This document shows, one piece after another, positions 6,715-15,942 of a stretch of DNA of 45,042 nucleotides. The stretch comes from Devosia equisanguinis (GTDB taxonomy: Bacteria; Pseudomonadota; Alphaproteobacteria; Rhizobiales; Devosiaceae), in the NCBI RefSeq assembly GCF_900631955.1, contig NZ_UZWD01000024.1, forward strand, positions 1 to 45,042, given 5' to 3'. The translations under genes and the position numbers were made by a program. Position 1 is the stretch's first letter, and each line of letters begins with the position of its first letter. The notes beneath the pieces were generated by a model. It was not told where the DNA came from and ran no database searches. It saw only the letters and a program-made list of their open reading frames with translations.

Positions 6715-9156
6715 GTGTACCCAGTAATGGAATTTTTCTTCCGCGGCCATGACTTGCGCTTTGTGGTGCTGGCCGCTGTGATCTGCCTGATCTCCGCCTA
6801 TGCCTGTGTGACGCTTGCGCGCCATGCTGCGCGTGTCGCCGGACAGCTGCGCATGCTGTGGTGTGCGGTCTCGGCCCTGGTCGTGGGGTTCGGTATCTGG
6901 GCCACTCATTTCATCGCCATGCTGGCCTTCCGGCCCGGCTTCGAGCTCAGCTATGACCTGGGTCTCACCGCAGTCTCGCTGCTGATCGCCGTGATCATCT
7001 GCGGTGGCGGTCTGGCACTTGCTATCCATGGCGATGGTCGCAGGGATCATCTTCTCGGCGGTGCCGTCGTCGGTGTCGGCATTTCGGCCATGCACTATGT
7101 CGGCATCGCTGCGCTGTTGCTCGGCGGCTCCATGCAGTGGAGCAACGGTCTGATCGGCCTTTCCATCCTGGCCGGCATCGCCTTCTCTGCTGCAGCGCTG
7201 GCCAGCGCCATGGGCGGTGGGCGTAATCGTGTCATCGGCGGAGCGGCGCTGTTGACGCTGGCGATCTGCTCCATGCACTTCACCGCCATGGGCGCGGCCG
7301 ATTTTTCGCTCTGCTTCCCGTTCATGAATGTTGAGCACCAGATTGACAGCACGCTGATGTCCATCGCGGTGGCGCTGATATCGCTGATCATCTTGACCGC
7401 AGCTTTTGGCGGTTTGCTGCTCGATGAGGCTGACCGACGGCGGACGATGCGGGAGCAGCGGCGCCAGCTGGAAGATGCGGAACGCTTGGCGGAAGTCTCC
7501 AATAAGCTCACGCTGGCGCTCGCCCATATGGGGCAGGGCTTGGTGCTTTTCGGCAGCGACGCGCGCGTGCAATTGCATAATGAGCGTGTCATGCAGATGC
7601 TGGATCTGCCGTCCCATATCGAGCTTAAGGGCATGCATCTTGACGCCATCTGCCGCATGCTTTTGCGCGATGGCAAGGATCAGGACGATATCGAGAGCAG
7701 AGGTTGCCAACTGGCAAAGCAACATCTGGACATGGTCAAGCATGGCGGCGGCGAATCGGTGGAAACCGTCAACGGCTCTCGCTCTATCCGGGTTCGCCAC
7801 TCGCTCGTGGGCGACGGGTCTTGGGTGACCACAATCGAGGACATCTCCGAGCGCGTCCGCAGCGAGGCCGCAATCGCCCACCTGGCGCAGCACGACGCCT
7901 TGACCGGTCTGCCCAACCGCATGCGCTTCGATCAGATATTTGAAGAGCAATTGTCGGAGTCCCATCGGGGCGACAAGAAACTGGCGGTGATCGCGATCGA
8001 CCTCGATCGTTTCAAGGAGATCAACGATTCCTATGGACATTCCATGGGCGATGCCGTCTTGCGCACACTGGCGGAGCGGCTGACGGCCAATCTTGCGCCC
8101 GGCGAGGTCATTGCGCGCCTCGGCGGCGACGAATTTGCTGCCCTCAAGAGCTTCACCAAGATGGAAGGCCTGCGCGAATTCCTGCACCGGCTGGAAAAGG
8201 CGATCTTTGCAAAAGTCGTCCATGACGACGTCGCGATGGTGACCTCTGGCAGTATTGGTGTTGCCATTTACCCGCAGGACGGCACCGATCGGTCCAAGCT
8301 GCTCAACAATGCCGATCTCGCCATGTATCGTGCCAAGGCGGAGTTCGATCAGCGCATCTGCTACTATGAGCGGGAAATGGACGAGCAGGCGCGCCAGCGC
8401 CGTGCCATGGCCCGCGATCTGTGGACGGCGGTGGAGGAAAACGCCTTCACGCTAGCCTATCAGGTGCAAAAGTCGATCTCCAGCGGACACATTACAGGGT
8501 ACGAAGTGTTGTTGCGCTGGGATCGGCCGGGTTTCGGCCCGGTGTCTCCGGCGGAGTTCATTCCGGTGGCAGAGGAATGCGGCGCCATCTATGCCATCGG
8601 GGCTTGGGTGCTGAAGACGGCATGCGAGGACGCGGCAACCTGGCCCGAGCCCTACAAGATCGCCGTCAATGTCTCCGGGCTGCAACTGGCGCAGTTCGAG
8701 CTCGTTGACATGGTCAAGATGGTGCTCATGCAATCCGGCCTGGCGCCGGGGCGTTTGGAACTTGAGGTGACCGAGACGGCCATCATTGCCGACAAGAAGC
8801 GCGCCTTGGCCATATTGAGCCAGATTCGGTCGCTGGGCGTGCAGATCGCCATTGACGACTTTGGTACCGGCTATTCGTCGCTCGAGACGCTGCGCAGCTT
8901 CCCGTTCGACAAGATCAAGCTGGACCGCTCATTCATGAGCGAGGTGGAAACCAACGAGCAATCCAAGGCCATCGTACGCGCTATTCTCGCGCTTGGCCGT
9001 AGTCTGCGCGTGCCGGTGCTGGCCGAGGGCGTGGAGACCCGCGCCCAGCTCGATGTGCTGCGCGATGAGGGCTGTAACGAGGCTCAGGGTTTCCTGCTGG
9101 GGCGCCCCGGACGTATCGATTGGGCCGATATGCTGGAGCTGCCCCTGCGGGCCTGA
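6715..9156 (+). CDS. MHYT-PAS-GGDEF-EAL membrane protein (cyclic-di-GMP turnover)
   Basis: 813 residues from a GTG at 6715; an ATG at 6727 is an equally possible start. Residues 1-245 form an MHYT sensor: about seven helices with three motifs, ATHFIAM, AMHYVGI and SMHFTAM, thought to bind copper or a gas. A PAS-like region (about 265-370) follows. The GGDEF domain has an intact RLGGDEF at about 468-474, so diguanylate cyclase activity is possible. The EAL domain keeps its acidic and metal ligands (EVLLR, NVSG, EVTET, DDFGTGYSSL, DKIKLDRSF, AEGVET), so phosphodiesterase activity is likely. The product-inhibition I-site RxxD just before GGDEF reads APGE, so it appears lost. Neighbours belong to other processes. 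Confidence 0.92.
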   Translation: MYPVMEFFFRGHDLRFVVLAAVICLISAYACVTLARHAARVAGQLRMLWCAVSALVVGFGIWATHFIAMLAFRPGFELSYDLGLTAVSLLIAVIICGGGLALAIHGDGRRDHLLGGAVVGVGISAMHYVGIAALLLGGSMQWSNGLIGLSILAGIAFSAAALASAMGGGRNRVIGGAALLTLAICSMHFTAMGAADFSLCFPFMNVEHQIDSTLMSIAVALISLIILTAAFGGLLLDEADRRRTMREQRRQLEDAERLAEVSNKLTLALAHMGQGLVLFGSDARVQLHNERVMQMLDLPSHIELKGMHLDAICRMLLRDGKDQDDIESRGCQLAKQHLDMVKHGGGESVETVNGSRSIRVRHSLVGDGSWVTTIEDISERVRSEAAIAHLAQHDALTGLPNRMRFDQIFEEQLSESHRGDKKLAVIAIDLDRFKEINDSYGHSMGDAVLRTLAERLTANLAPGEVIARLGGDEFAALKSFTKMEGLREFLHRLEKAIFAKVVHDDVAMVTSGSIGVAIYPQDGTDRSKLLNNADLAMYRAKAEFDQRICYYEREMDEQARQRRAMARDLWTAVEENAFTLAYQVQKSISSGHITGYEVLLRWDRPGFGPVSPAEFIPVAEECGAIYAIGAWVLKTACEDAATWPEPYKIAVNVSGLQLAQFELVDMVKMVLMQSGLAPGRLELEVTETAIIADKKRALAILSQIRSLGVQIAIDDFGTGYSSLETLRSFPFDKIKLDRSFMSEVETNEQSKAIVRAILALGRSLRVPVLAEGVETRAQLDVLRDEGCNEAQGFLLGRPGRIDWADMLELPLRA

Positions 9157-9176
9157 CAATTGCGTTGGGAAGCGCC

Positions 9177-9935
9177 TTAGCGCCGGTCTCGGAACCGGCG
9201 CTGGTAGTCGGGGTCATAGAGGGCGCTTTCGCGGAAATCGCTGACGTCCAGGCTCTTGCCGACGAAGATGATTGCCGTGCGCTCAACCGGGTTTTCGGCG
9301 AAGCGCTCGGCGATGTCGCCCAGCGTACCGCGCAGGATCATCTGCTCTGGCCAACTGGCATGGGCCACGATGGCGACGGGACAGTCGGCGCCATAGAGCG
9401 GGGTCAGTTCCGCCACGACCCTGTCGAGTGCATGGATTGCCAGATGAATGGCCAGCGTCGCCCCGGTGGCGCCGAACCCCGCCAGTGTTTCGCCTTCGGG
9501 CATTGGCGAGGCGCGCCCGGAGAGGCGGGTCAGAACCAGGCTCTGCGCTAGACCAGGTATGGTCATTTCCTGCCCGAGCGCGGCTGCTGCCGCGGCGAAA
9601 GCCGGCACGCCGGGGGTCAGGGTATAGTCGATCCCAAGTCGGTTGAGGCGCCGGATTTGTTCCGCCACTGCGCTCCAGACCGAAAGGTCGCCGGAATGCA
9701 GCCGCGCCACGTCTTTGCCTTCGGCGCTGGCCCGGACATATTCGGTCTCGATTTCGTCGAGCGACATTGGCGCGGTGTCGACGAGGCGCGCACCGGGAGG
9801 ACACCAATCCAGCATGGCACGCGGCACGATGGAGCCGGCGTAAAGGCAAATGTCGCAGCGGGCAAGCAGGTCGCGTCCACGCACGGTGATGAGATCGGCA
9901 GCGCCGGGGCCGGCGCCGATGAAATGAATGGTCAT
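9177..9935 (-). CDS. cobM: Precorrin-4 C11-methyltransferase
   Basis: 252 residues of the tetrapyrrole methylase family. CobM transfers a methyl group from SAM to C-11 of precorrin-4 to give precorrin-5. The N-terminal [14 protein letters not shown] glycine loop, LHSGDLSVW and the [17 protein letters not shown] segment are diagnostic of the CobM/CbiF group. It is the last gene of the cob unit; its ATG overlaps the stop of cobL by 4 bases. It ends 20 bases from the convergent MHYT-GGDEF-EAL gene, leaving no room for a sizable shared terminator. Confidence 0.94.
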   Translation of the reverse strand: MTIHFIGAGPGAADLITVRGRDLLARCDICLYAGSIVPRAMLDWCPPGARLVDTAPMSLDEIETEYVRASAEGKDVARLHSGDLSVWSAVAEQIRRLNRLGIDYTLTPGVPAFAAAAAALGQEMTIPGLAQSLVLTRLSGRASPMPEGETLAGFGATGATLAIHLAIHALDRVVAELTPLYGADCPVAIVAHASWPEQMILRGTLGDIAERFAENPVERTAIIFVGKSLDVSDFRESALYDPDYQRRFRDRR

Positions 9936-11143
9936 GGCTTGGTCCAGCGCAGTTGCGTCACCGGCATTGCCGGCCGCCAGCCCGTCATGCTGCCCACCTC
10001 AGCGGCGCGCGCCACGGCGATGCGGGTGAGTTCGCCCCCATGCTCGGCGTGAAAGGCAAGGAGCATCTGTTCCATCTCGAGCGTCACCGCATTGGCGACC
10101 AGCCGGCCACCCGGGCGGAGCGCGGCCTGCGCGGCAGCAAAAACACCGTCCTTGGAGCCACCGCCCCCCACGAAAATGGCATGGGGTGGTGGCAGGCCGT
10201 CGAGCACCGCTGGCGCAAATCCCTGGACCACTTGCAGTTCAGGTACACCGAACGCCTTGGCATTGCGGGTAATCTGGGCTGCCCGATCCGTCCGCGCTTC
10301 GATGGCAATACTGCGCAGGCTCGGATCGGACAGCATCCACTCGACACTGACTGAGCCGGAACCGGCGCCAATATCCCACAACACTTCGTGCCGCCGCGGC
10401 GCCAGTGCCGCCAGAGTCAGGGCGCGGATATCCCGCTTGGTGATCTGCCCGTCATGCTCGAACAGGTCGTCGTCAATTCCTGGCGTCAGCGGCAGGATAC
10501 GCGCGCCGGGCAGTGGAACCACTGTGACTGCGCAGATATTGAGCGGGTCGATATCGTCGAGAGCGAAGAACTCGGCCATTTGCGAGCGCACACGCTCGCG
10601 CAGTCCGCCCATCGCTTCAAGCACAGTGATGATCGAGCGTCCAAATCCCGCCCCGGTGAGCAGCGCCGCCAGCCTTGCCGGTCCGCTCTGGTCAGAGGTC
10701 AGCGCCAGGATGCGTGCCGCCGGATGCAGAAACGGCAGAATGTGTTCCTCTGCGCGTCCATGGAGCGAGAGGCTGACCACGTCCTGCAGCGGCCAGCCGA
10801 GCCGTGCAGCCGCCAGGCTGAAACTGGAAGGATGCGGGAGAACACGCATCTGCGCCGGATCGACCTGTCGTGACAGGGTAGCGCCCACGCCGTAGTGGAA
10901 TGGATCGCCGGAGGCCAGAACGCAGACGGTGCGACCTTTGGCTGCAAGGATCGCCTCGACGGATCGAGAAAATGGCGAAAGCCACGCGTGTCTTTCCCCC
11001 AAGATCGCCTCGGCAGCCAGCTCGAGATGCCGGCTGCCGCCGAAGACCAGCTCGGCGCCTTGGATGGCAGCGCGCGCGGCGGGAGACAGGCCCTCGAGCC
11101 CATCCTCGCCAATGCCGACTATTGTGAGCCAGGCATCACTCAC
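9932..11143 (-). CDS. cobL: Precorrin-6Y C5,15-methyltransferase (decarboxylating)
   Basis: 403 residues fusing two enzymes. The N-terminal half (about 1-200) is the CbiE-like tetrapyrrole methylase: [13 protein letters not shown] at the start and [12 protein letters not shown] for substrate binding. The C-terminal half (about 215-400) is the CbiT-like SAM methyltransferase, with motif [16 protein letters not shown]. Together they methylate C-5 and C-15 and decarboxylate the acetate on ring C of precorrin-6B, giving precorrin-8X. The fusion is normal for the aerobic route. The gene overlaps cobJ upstream and cobM downstream by 4 bases each. In the classical alphaproteobacterial order cobK would lie immediately upstream, and it does not. 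Confidence 0.94.
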   Translation of the reverse strand: MSDAWLTIVGIGEDGLEGLSPAARAAIQGAELVFGGSRHLELAAEAILGERHAWLSPFSRSVEAILAAKGRTVCVLASGDPFHYGVGATLSRQVDPAQMRVLPHPSSFSLAAARLGWPLQDVVSLSLHGRAEEHILPFLHPAARILALTSDQSGPARLAALLTGAGFGRSIITVLEAMGGLRERVRSQMAEFFALDDIDPLNICAVTVVPLPGARILPLTPGIDDDLFEHDGQITKRDIRALTLAALAPRRHEVLWDIGAGSGSVSVEWMLSDPSLRSIAIEARTDRAAQITRNAKAFGVPELQVVQGFAPAVLDGLPPPHAIFVGGGGSKDGVFAAAQAALRPGGRLVANAVTLEMEQMLLAFHAEHGGELTRIAVARAAEVGSMTGWRPAMPVTQLRWTKP

Positions 11144-11895
11144 ACCCCCACTCCACGTGGGGAATAAACCAGCGGATCGCGCCCGGGACGCTCAATAACG
11201 CGGGTCTCCGCCGACCCGATGATGACACAGGTCGCCATGTCGGCATGCTGATGCTCGGCTTCGCCAAGAGGCACCACGGCGAAGCGCTCGTCCGGCCGCC
11301 CGATGGCCCGGCCAAAGATCACTGGGGTCGTCACGGGTAATATCTCGCGCAGGATTTTGAAGGCGGTGGGCAATTGCCAGGGACGCGCCTTGGATACGGG
11401 GTTGTAGAGCGCCGTCACCAGCCCGGCATCGGCCACCGCGCGCAGGCGCCGCTCAATGACATCCCAGGGCTTGAGATTGTCGGAGAGGGAAATCGCGCAG
11501 AAATCATGCCCCAGCGGCGCTCCTGCGCGGGCTGCAACCGCCAGCATCGCAGTTACGCCGGGCAGCACGGCAATGTCGAGCCGCCGCCACGTCTCGGGAC
11601 CGGTTTCCACGGCCTCGCAGATCGCCGCTGCCATGGCGAAGACACCAGGGTCGCCCCCGGAGACGACGCAGACCGAGGCTCCGCCGGCGGCCGCATTGAG
11701 CGCGGCTCGGGCGCGGTCAATCTCCTCGCGATTGTCCGAGGCCATGCGCTTCTGATCGGGCCGCAGGTCGAGCCGGTCGAGATAGGGACCGTAGCCGAAG
11801 AACATCTCGGCCGCCGCAATGGCCGCGAGCGTTTCGGGCGTAGTCTGGCCGGGATTGCCCGGGCCGGTGCCGACGACGACGAGCTTGCCGGTCAT
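11140..11895 (-). CDS. cobJ: Precorrin-3B C17-methyltransferase
   Basis: 251 residues, single-domain tetrapyrrole methylase. The start VVGTGPGNPGQTTPETLAAI and the motifs VSGGDPGVFAMA, LPGVTAMLAVAARAGAPLGHDF and LYNPVSKARPWQL are those of CobJ/CbiH. CobJ methylates C-17 and contracts the ring, turning precorrin-3B into precorrin-4. Length fits the methylase domain without the extra C-terminal domain seen in some CbiH proteins. It overlaps cobI and cobL by 4 bases on each side, so translational coupling is likely. Confidence 0.95.
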   Translation of the reverse strand: MTGKLVVVGTGPGNPGQTTPETLAAIAAAEMFFGYGPYLDRLDLRPDQKRMASDNREEIDRARAALNAAAGGASVCVVSGGDPGVFAMAAAICEAVETGPETWRRLDIAVLPGVTAMLAVAARAGAPLGHDFCAISLSDNLKPWDVIERRLRAVADAGLVTALYNPVSKARPWQLPTAFKILREILPVTTPVIFGRAIGRPDERFAVVPLGEAEHQHADMATCVIIGSAETRVIERPGRDPLVYSPRGVGV

Positions 11896-12617
11896 GGGCG
11901 TTCGCTCCAGCCGGCGACGAGCAGCAGCGAAAAATAAGGCGCCGTATCATCGGGCTTGTCTGCGAGACGGACAGACTGGCCATTGGCCATGGTGCCGCGC
12001 TCGACATAGACAGCGTCAGCGAGCCGGTTGGCGGCGGCAAGTGCACGGCGGACCTTTGGCAGATTGCGGCCCAGCTTCATGATCACCGCACCATCGCTAT
12101 CCTCAAGTCGGCGCACGAGCTCCGCTTCATCGAGCGTGCCGGGCAAAACCGTCAGCACCTCGTCACCCTGCACCAGCGGCAGGCCGGCGCTGGACCAGCA
12201 GCCGGACATGGCGGTGATCCCCGGTATGACCTCGGTGGGATAATGCGGTGCCAGGCGGACATGCAGGTGCATGTAGCTGCCATAGAAGAGCGGATCGCCT
12301 TCACTCAGCACGGCGACGCTGCGACCGGCATCGAGATGGACTGCGATGCGGGCGGCCGCCTCGGCGTAAAAGTCGCCGATTTGCTGCCGATAGTCGGTGT
12401 GATGGCGATGAATCTCGGTGGTCACCGGATAGTCCAGCGCCTCCTCGATCTGGCCCGGCCGCATATGCTCAGCCACGATGGCGCGCGCATTGCTGGAATT
12501 ACCCCGCTTGGCAAAGAAGGCAACCACGTCGGCGCCGGCAATGATGCGCGCCGCCTTGAGGGTCAGCAGTTCCGGGTCGCCGGGACCAGTGCCGACGCCA
12601 TAGAGATGCCCGCTCAC
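11892..12617 (-). CDS. cobI: Precorrin-2 C20-methyltransferase
   Basis: 241 residues from a GTG at 12617 whose GTGA overlaps the cobH stop. The frame extends upstream to 12878, but that part lies inside cobH and reads as low-complexity Arg-rich sequence. The product opens with LYGVGTGPGDPELLTLKAA, then ALDYPVTTE, LSEGDPLFYGSYMHLH and VIPGITAMSGCWSSAGLPL, all typical of CobI/CbiL. It methylates C-20 of precorrin-2 to precorrin-3A, a step before the oxygen-dependent CobG reaction. It sits between cobH and cobJ as in the classical cobFGHIJKLM order. Confidence 0.94.
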   Translation of the reverse strand: MSGHLYGVGTGPGDPELLTLKAARIIAGADVVAFFAKRGNSSNARAIVAEHMRPGQIEEALDYPVTTEIHRHHTDYRQQIGDFYAEAAARIAVHLDAGRSVAVLSEGDPLFYGSYMHLHVRLAPHYPTEVIPGITAMSGCWSSAGLPLVQGDEVLTVLPGTLDEAELVRRLEDSDGAVIMKLGRNLPKVRRALAAANRLADAVYVERGTMANGQSVRLADKPDDTAPYFSLLLVAGWSERP

Positions 12618-13246
12618 AGCCCTGGCCTCGCCAATGCATTGAGACAAGCCGAGGTCATGGCGCTGCCGCCAAGCCGGCCGCGCACGATGGCGAAGGGGAC
12701 GCCATAGCTGTTTTCGGCCAGCGCATCCTTTGACTCCGCTGCTCCGACGAAGCCGACAGGCATGCCGATAATGGCCGCCGGTTTGGGCGCGCCATCGCGC
12801 ATCATTTCCAGTAGGTGAAAGAGGGCCGTGGGCGCATTGCCGATGGCAACAACTGCCCCGGCGAGCCTGTCGCGCCACAGTTCGAGCGCCGCCGCCGAGC
12901 GCGTGGTGCCCAGCCGGGCCGCCAGTTCCGGTGTTTGTGGGTCGCGCAGCGTGCAGATGACGGCATTGTCGGCGGGCAGGCGGGCCGCGGTGATCCCGCG
13001 CGCCACCATTTCCGCGTCGCAGAATACTGGGGCGCCAGCCCTCAGCGCTTCGCGCGCGGCGGTCACGAAACCGGGGCCGAAAACGAAGTGCCGCGCCGCC
13101 TCCACCATGCCGGCCGCATGGATCATGCGCACGGCCAGTTCTGCTTCGTCTTCGGAAAAGGCAGACAGGTCAGCCTCGGCACGAATGATCGCGAAAGACC
13201 GGCGATAAATGGCGTCGCCGTCCTTTATGTAGTCGTATTCCGTCAT
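12614..13246 (-). CDS. cobH: Precorrin-8X methylmutase
   Basis: 210 residues. CobH moves the C-11 methyl group to C-12, converting precorrin-8X to hydrogenobyrinic acid. The catalytic His lies in VRMIHAAGM (about residue 43), and the family motifs FCDAEMVARGI, AIGNAPTALFHLLE and IGMPVGFVGAAESK are all present. The ATG overlaps the cobG stop by 4 bases and the gene end overlaps the cobI GTG. The C-terminus, with RGRLGGSAMTSACLNALA, is complete, so this is an intact enzyme. Confidence 0.95.
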   Translation of the reverse strand: MTEYDYIKDGDAIYRRSFAIIRAEADLSAFSEDEAELAVRMIHAAGMVEAARHFVFGPGFVTAAREALRAGAPVFCDAEMVARGITAARLPADNAVICTLRDPQTPELAARLGTTRSAAALELWRDRLAGAVVAIGNAPTALFHLLEMMRDGAPKPAAIIGMPVGFVGAAESKDALAENSYGVPFAIVRGRLGGSAMTSACLNALARPGL

Positions 13247-14430
13247 TGGTCTTCCCGAGCCAGCAGTGCTTCCAGGGAGAATGCAATGCCGCTTTCGTTC
13301 ACAATTCGATCAGGCGTATCGCTTGCGCGGCCGCCGATGACAAGACCAATGCCCTGCGGCACGCCGACCATGGTCATGTCGGCGCGCTGCGGATGTGCAC
13401 AGCCCTTGCTGCATCCAGAGACATGCAAATGCTGGCCCATCGGCATTTTTTCCGCCAGCGCCGCGCCAATGGCCCGTGCATCGATGAGGCCAGAGGCGCA
13501 TCCGCGATTGCCGATACAGGCGCTGACCCGCAGTCGCGGATCATCAGGCTGGGTGATGAATCCGAGCGCCGCCGCCTCAATCACAAGCGCTTTGTTTGCT
13601 GCGTCGAGCAGCAGCCCATGCCGGGGCGCCAGGCTGATGCATGGCGTTTCGTGCAAAATGGCAGCATCGGCCAAGGCGATCACAGTATCGCCCTGCATGG
13701 CGGCGAAGGGCAGGGCGATGCCATATCCCGCGCCGTCGCGCAGGACATAGGGGCCAATAAGAGCTTCAGCCTCGTCTCGACGACCCTCCTCCCTGGTCGG
13801 AAAGAGATCGGTGGCGCGCGCTGCTGGGCCCAACGCCGCAAGCGCAGAAAGCAGTGCAAGGCTGGCAGCAACGGCGCCGGAAGCAGTCATAGTTTGGGGC
13901 GATCCGCCGCCCATGGAGACACTCCAGCAATCGCGGTCCTCGGCCACCAGGCGAATGTCGGCCTTGAGGGCCGCGAGAGATATCTGGCCGCCGCCGTCGA
14001 CAACCACCGAAACCTTGGGGCCCAGTTGGGCAGCAATGGTGCGCGTCCCCTCGACTAACGCTTGGGCGAACAGGCGGGGATCGGCGCGCTCGGTGGGATC
14101 AGCGCCGGCAAGCGGAGAGAGGTCAATGACGAGGCCTGACTCCAGTGCAACCAGCCCTGAAACGGCTTCGGCGAAATGGCGCGCGCTGGCATCGCTTAGT
14201 CCGCGCACCTGAAGATTGCCGCGGGCCGAGACCTCCAACAGGCCATTGCCATGGTTAAGCGCCAGCGCTGCAATCTCTCGCAACTGCCGGGGCGTGAGGC
14301 GGCGTTGCGCAACCCGGATGCGGGCCAAAAGGCCATCGCCGGTTCGCATCGGTGCCGTCAGCGTCGGGCAGGCGCCGCGTCGGCGCGCGCTCGCCCCCAC
14401 AATCGCTGTTATCGCCTCGTTCACGTGCAC
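13243..14430 (-). CDS. cobG: Precorrin-3B synthase (oxygen-dependent)
   Basis: 395 residues related to sulfite and nitrite reductases. CobG uses molecular oxygen to hydroxylate C-20 and form the lactone of precorrin-3B, so it marks the aerobic pathway. Two ferredoxin-like half domains are visible, and the four cluster/siroheme cysteines appear as CIGNRGC (C-x5-C) followed by SGCSKGC (C-x3-C). The start is a GTG at 14430; a second in-frame GTG two codons later is possible. The N-terminus [23 protein letters not shown] is typical. It is 48 bases downstream of cobF and overlaps cobH by 4 bases. Confidence 0.94.
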   Translation of the reverse strand: MHVNEAITAIVGASARRRGACPTLTAPMRTGDGLLARIRVAQRRLTPRQLREIAALALNHGNGLLEVSARGNLQVRGLSDASARHFAEAVSGLVALESGLVIDLSPLAGADPTERADPRLFAQALVEGTRTIAAQLGPKVSVVVDGGGQISLAALKADIRLVAEDRDCWSVSMGGGSPQTMTASGAVAASLALLSALAALGPAARATDLFPTREEGRRDEAEALIGPYVLRDGAGYGIALPFAAMQGDTVIALADAAILHETPCISLAPRHGLLLDAANKALVIEAAALGFITQPDDPRLRVSACIGNRGCASGLIDARAIGAALAEKMPMGQHLHVSGCSKGCAHPQRADMTMVGVPQGIGLVIGGRASDTPDRIVNESGIAFSLEALLAREDQ

Positions 14431-14478
14431 TTGTCCCGATCTTTCCCGGCCAGCTTTAGCAGTCTTTGCTCGGTGCGG

Positions 14479-15207
14479 CTATGCCGGCTTGCGCAACAGA
14501 TAGGTGTCCATGATCCACCCATGGCGGGCGCGGGCAGTCTGGCGGGTGGCGACGATATCCTCGGTGACGTCGCCCAGCCGCCCAGCTATCAGAATCTGGT
14601 CAGGCGATCCGAGATAGGCGCCCCAGAAAATCTCCAGATCGGGATCGGCCTGCAGGAAGGCCAACTGCCCGTCGAGCATGACCACTGTGTCTTCATGCAC
14701 CGTGCCAAGCCTGCGGCCGGTGGTGATCACGACCGGTTCGCCAATGCGGTTGAGCGGAATTCCATGCGCCGCTGTCAACGCCTGGATGGCTGTGATCCCA
14801 GGCACCACCTCAACGCGATGCGGCGTTTTGAGCCGCTCGAGAATGCGAAGTGTCGAATCGTAGAGCCCTGGGTCGCCCCAGACCAGGAAACCGCCGGTAC
14901 TGTTTTCCGGAATTTGCGCGACCAGCCCCTCATAAATGTCGGCCAGTGCCGCATGCCAGTCGTCCACGCCCTGGCCGTAATCTGGCTGGTCGGCATTGCG
15001 CCGGGGCACAGCATAGCCGGCCTGGCGACTGTCGGGCCGCGTGACGAAGCGCTCGATGATTGTCCGGCGCAGTCCGGCAAGGTCCGCCTTGGCTGCGCCT
15101 TTGTCGGGGATAAACAGAATTTCGGCGCGGTTGAGCGCGGCGATGGCGGCAAGCGTCAGGTGTTCGGGGCTGCCGGTGCCGATGCCGATGACGAGAACAG
15201 TTTTCAC
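14479..15207 (-). CDS. cobF: Precorrin-6A synthase (deacetylating)
   Basis: 242 residues. CobF methylates C-1 of precorrin-5 and releases acetate, an enzyme confined to the aerobic pathway. I start at the GTG at 15207 ([18 protein letters not shown]), which has GAAGAGG a few bases upstream; a longer frame to 15246 adds only Arg/Lys-rich residues. The motifs [48 protein letters not shown] and the C-terminal WIMDTYLLR fit CobF. It heads the leftward cob unit. Its upstream gap is shared with the divergent DUF305 gene and contains a probable CueR operator. I found no B12-box or other sign of a cobalamin riboswitch in the 135 bases before it. Confidence 0.93.
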   Translation of the reverse strand: MKTVLVIGIGTGSPEHLTLAAIAALNRAEILFIPDKGAAKADLAGLRRTIIERFVTRPDSRQAGYAVPRRNADQPDYGQGVDDWHAALADIYEGLVAQIPENSTGGFLVWGDPGLYDSTLRILERLKTPHRVEVVPGITAIQALTAAHGIPLNRIGEPVVITTGRRLGTVHEDTVVMLDGQLAFLQADPDLEIFWGAYLGSPDQILIAGRLGDVTEDIVATRQTARARHGWIMDTYLLRKPA

Positions 15208-15286
15208 GCGCCTCTTCCGCTTCTGCCGCCGCGGCCACGGTTCCATCGCCGCAGCAATTTGACCCGCCCGGGTCGCCTTTGCCGTC

Positions 15287-15317
15287 TTGACCTTGCCATC
15301 TGGGAAGGCGGCAAAAG
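15287..15317 (+). promoter_or_regulatory. Probable CueR-type promoter of the DUF305 gene
   Basis: TTGACC at 15287-15292 is followed by the dyad CCTTgCC-atct-GGgAAGG (15291-15308), the pattern of a MerR/CueR copper operator lying over the spacer. A 19-base spacer puts the -10 at 15312-15317 (CAAAAG), which is poor. The dyad resembles the much stronger copy before copA, where the CueR gene is encoded. The downstream ATG is at 15343. Confidence 0.6.
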
Positions 15318-15342
15318 CAAATCTCCAGCAAGGGAGTATCCC

Positions 15343-15705
15343 ATGAACGTCGTCATGAAAACCGTCTCTGTCGCCGCTATTCTTGTGGCCTTCACTCTGG
15401 GCGCCTCAGCGCAAGACCACTCTGGGCACGGCGCCGCCTCTGGTGCCGACAGTGCGGCGACCATGGCCTACAAGGACGCAAATATGCGTATGCATGCGGC
15501 CATGGACATCGACTACACCGGCAATGCCGATGCCGACTTCATCCGGGGCATGATTCCCCACCACGAAGGTGCGGTCGCCATGGCCAAGATCGTGCTCGAA
15601 CACGGCACCGACCCGGAGGTGCGTAACCTGGCCGAAGCTGTGATTGCGGCGCAGGAAGGCGAAATCGCCTGGATGAAGCAATGGCTGTCGCGCAACGGCT
15701 ACTGA
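15343..15705 (+). CDS. DUF305 family secreted protein, copper-associated
   Basis: 120 residues with a signal peptide ([14 protein letters not shown], cleaved before QDHSGHG). The mature start is His-rich (DHSGHG). The DUF305 core is clear: [26 protein letters not shown], where the paired His and the Met residues are suited to bind copper, and the C-terminal [12 protein letters not shown]. Proteins of this group (for example CopM) bind periplasmic copper. I start at the ATG at 15343, preceded by AAGGGAG; upstream frame extensions overlap cobF antisense and lack a signal peptide. The CueR-like operator upstream and the convergent copZ-cueR-copA unit support a role in copper handling. Confidence 0.88.
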   Translation: MNVVMKTVSVAAILVAFTLGASAQDHSGHGAASGADSAATMAYKDANMRMHAAMDIDYTGNADADFIRGMIPHHEGAVAMAKIVLEHGTDPEVRNLAEAVIAAQEGEIAWMKQWLSRNGY

Positions 15706-15740
15706 CCGGGCCTTCCGACCTGGTCAGTGCTGGGCTGCCA

Positions 15741-15941
15741 TCAGGCGGCTTCCGGAGTATAGCCGGCTTCGCGTATGGCGTCTTCGGCCTTGGACCTGTC
15801 GCCCGTGAAGCTGACCCGATGCGTCGCGAGATCGACGTCGACCTGGGCGCCCGGCAGGGCGTCCTCGATGGCCTTTCGCACCGTGCCTACGCAGTGGTTG
15901 CAGGTCATGTCGTTGATCACAAGTGTGGTTTTCTCGGTCAT
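15741..15941 (-). CDS. copZ: CopZ-like heavy-metal-associated copper chaperone
   Basis: 66 residues forming a single HMA ferredoxin-like domain. The metal site is MTCNHC (residues 11-16), the fold pattern VRKAIEDALPGAQVDVDLATHRVSF follows and the protein ends at GYTPEAA. CopZ carries Cu(I) in the cytoplasm to the CopA ATPase. I start at the ATG at 15941, with AAAGGACATT a few bases upstream, 1 base after the cueR stop; the frame runs on to 16013 but that part overlaps cueR. It is the third gene of copA-cueR-copZ and converges with the DUF305 gene. Confidence 0.9.
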   Translation of the reverse strand: MTEKTTLVINDMTCNHCVGTVRKAIEDALPGAQVDVDLATHRVSFTGDRSKAEDAIREAGYTPEAA

Positions 15942-15942
15942 T

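Noticed and set aside
6592..8223. 543-residue open frame on the minus strand
   Set aside because: It lies antisense to the MHYT-GGDEF-EAL gene, has His/Gln/Asp-rich low-complexity sequence and no domain; it is a shadow frame produced by GC-rich codon bias.
14251..15342. Long N-terminal extension of the DUF305 reading frame
   Set aside because: It runs antisense through cobF and cobG; the signal peptide and ribosome site place the true start at 15343.
15208..15342. Cobalamin riboswitch upstream of cobF
   Set aside because: Expected from family knowledge, but I could not find a B12 box or the right fold in 135 bases; a covariance search would be decisive.
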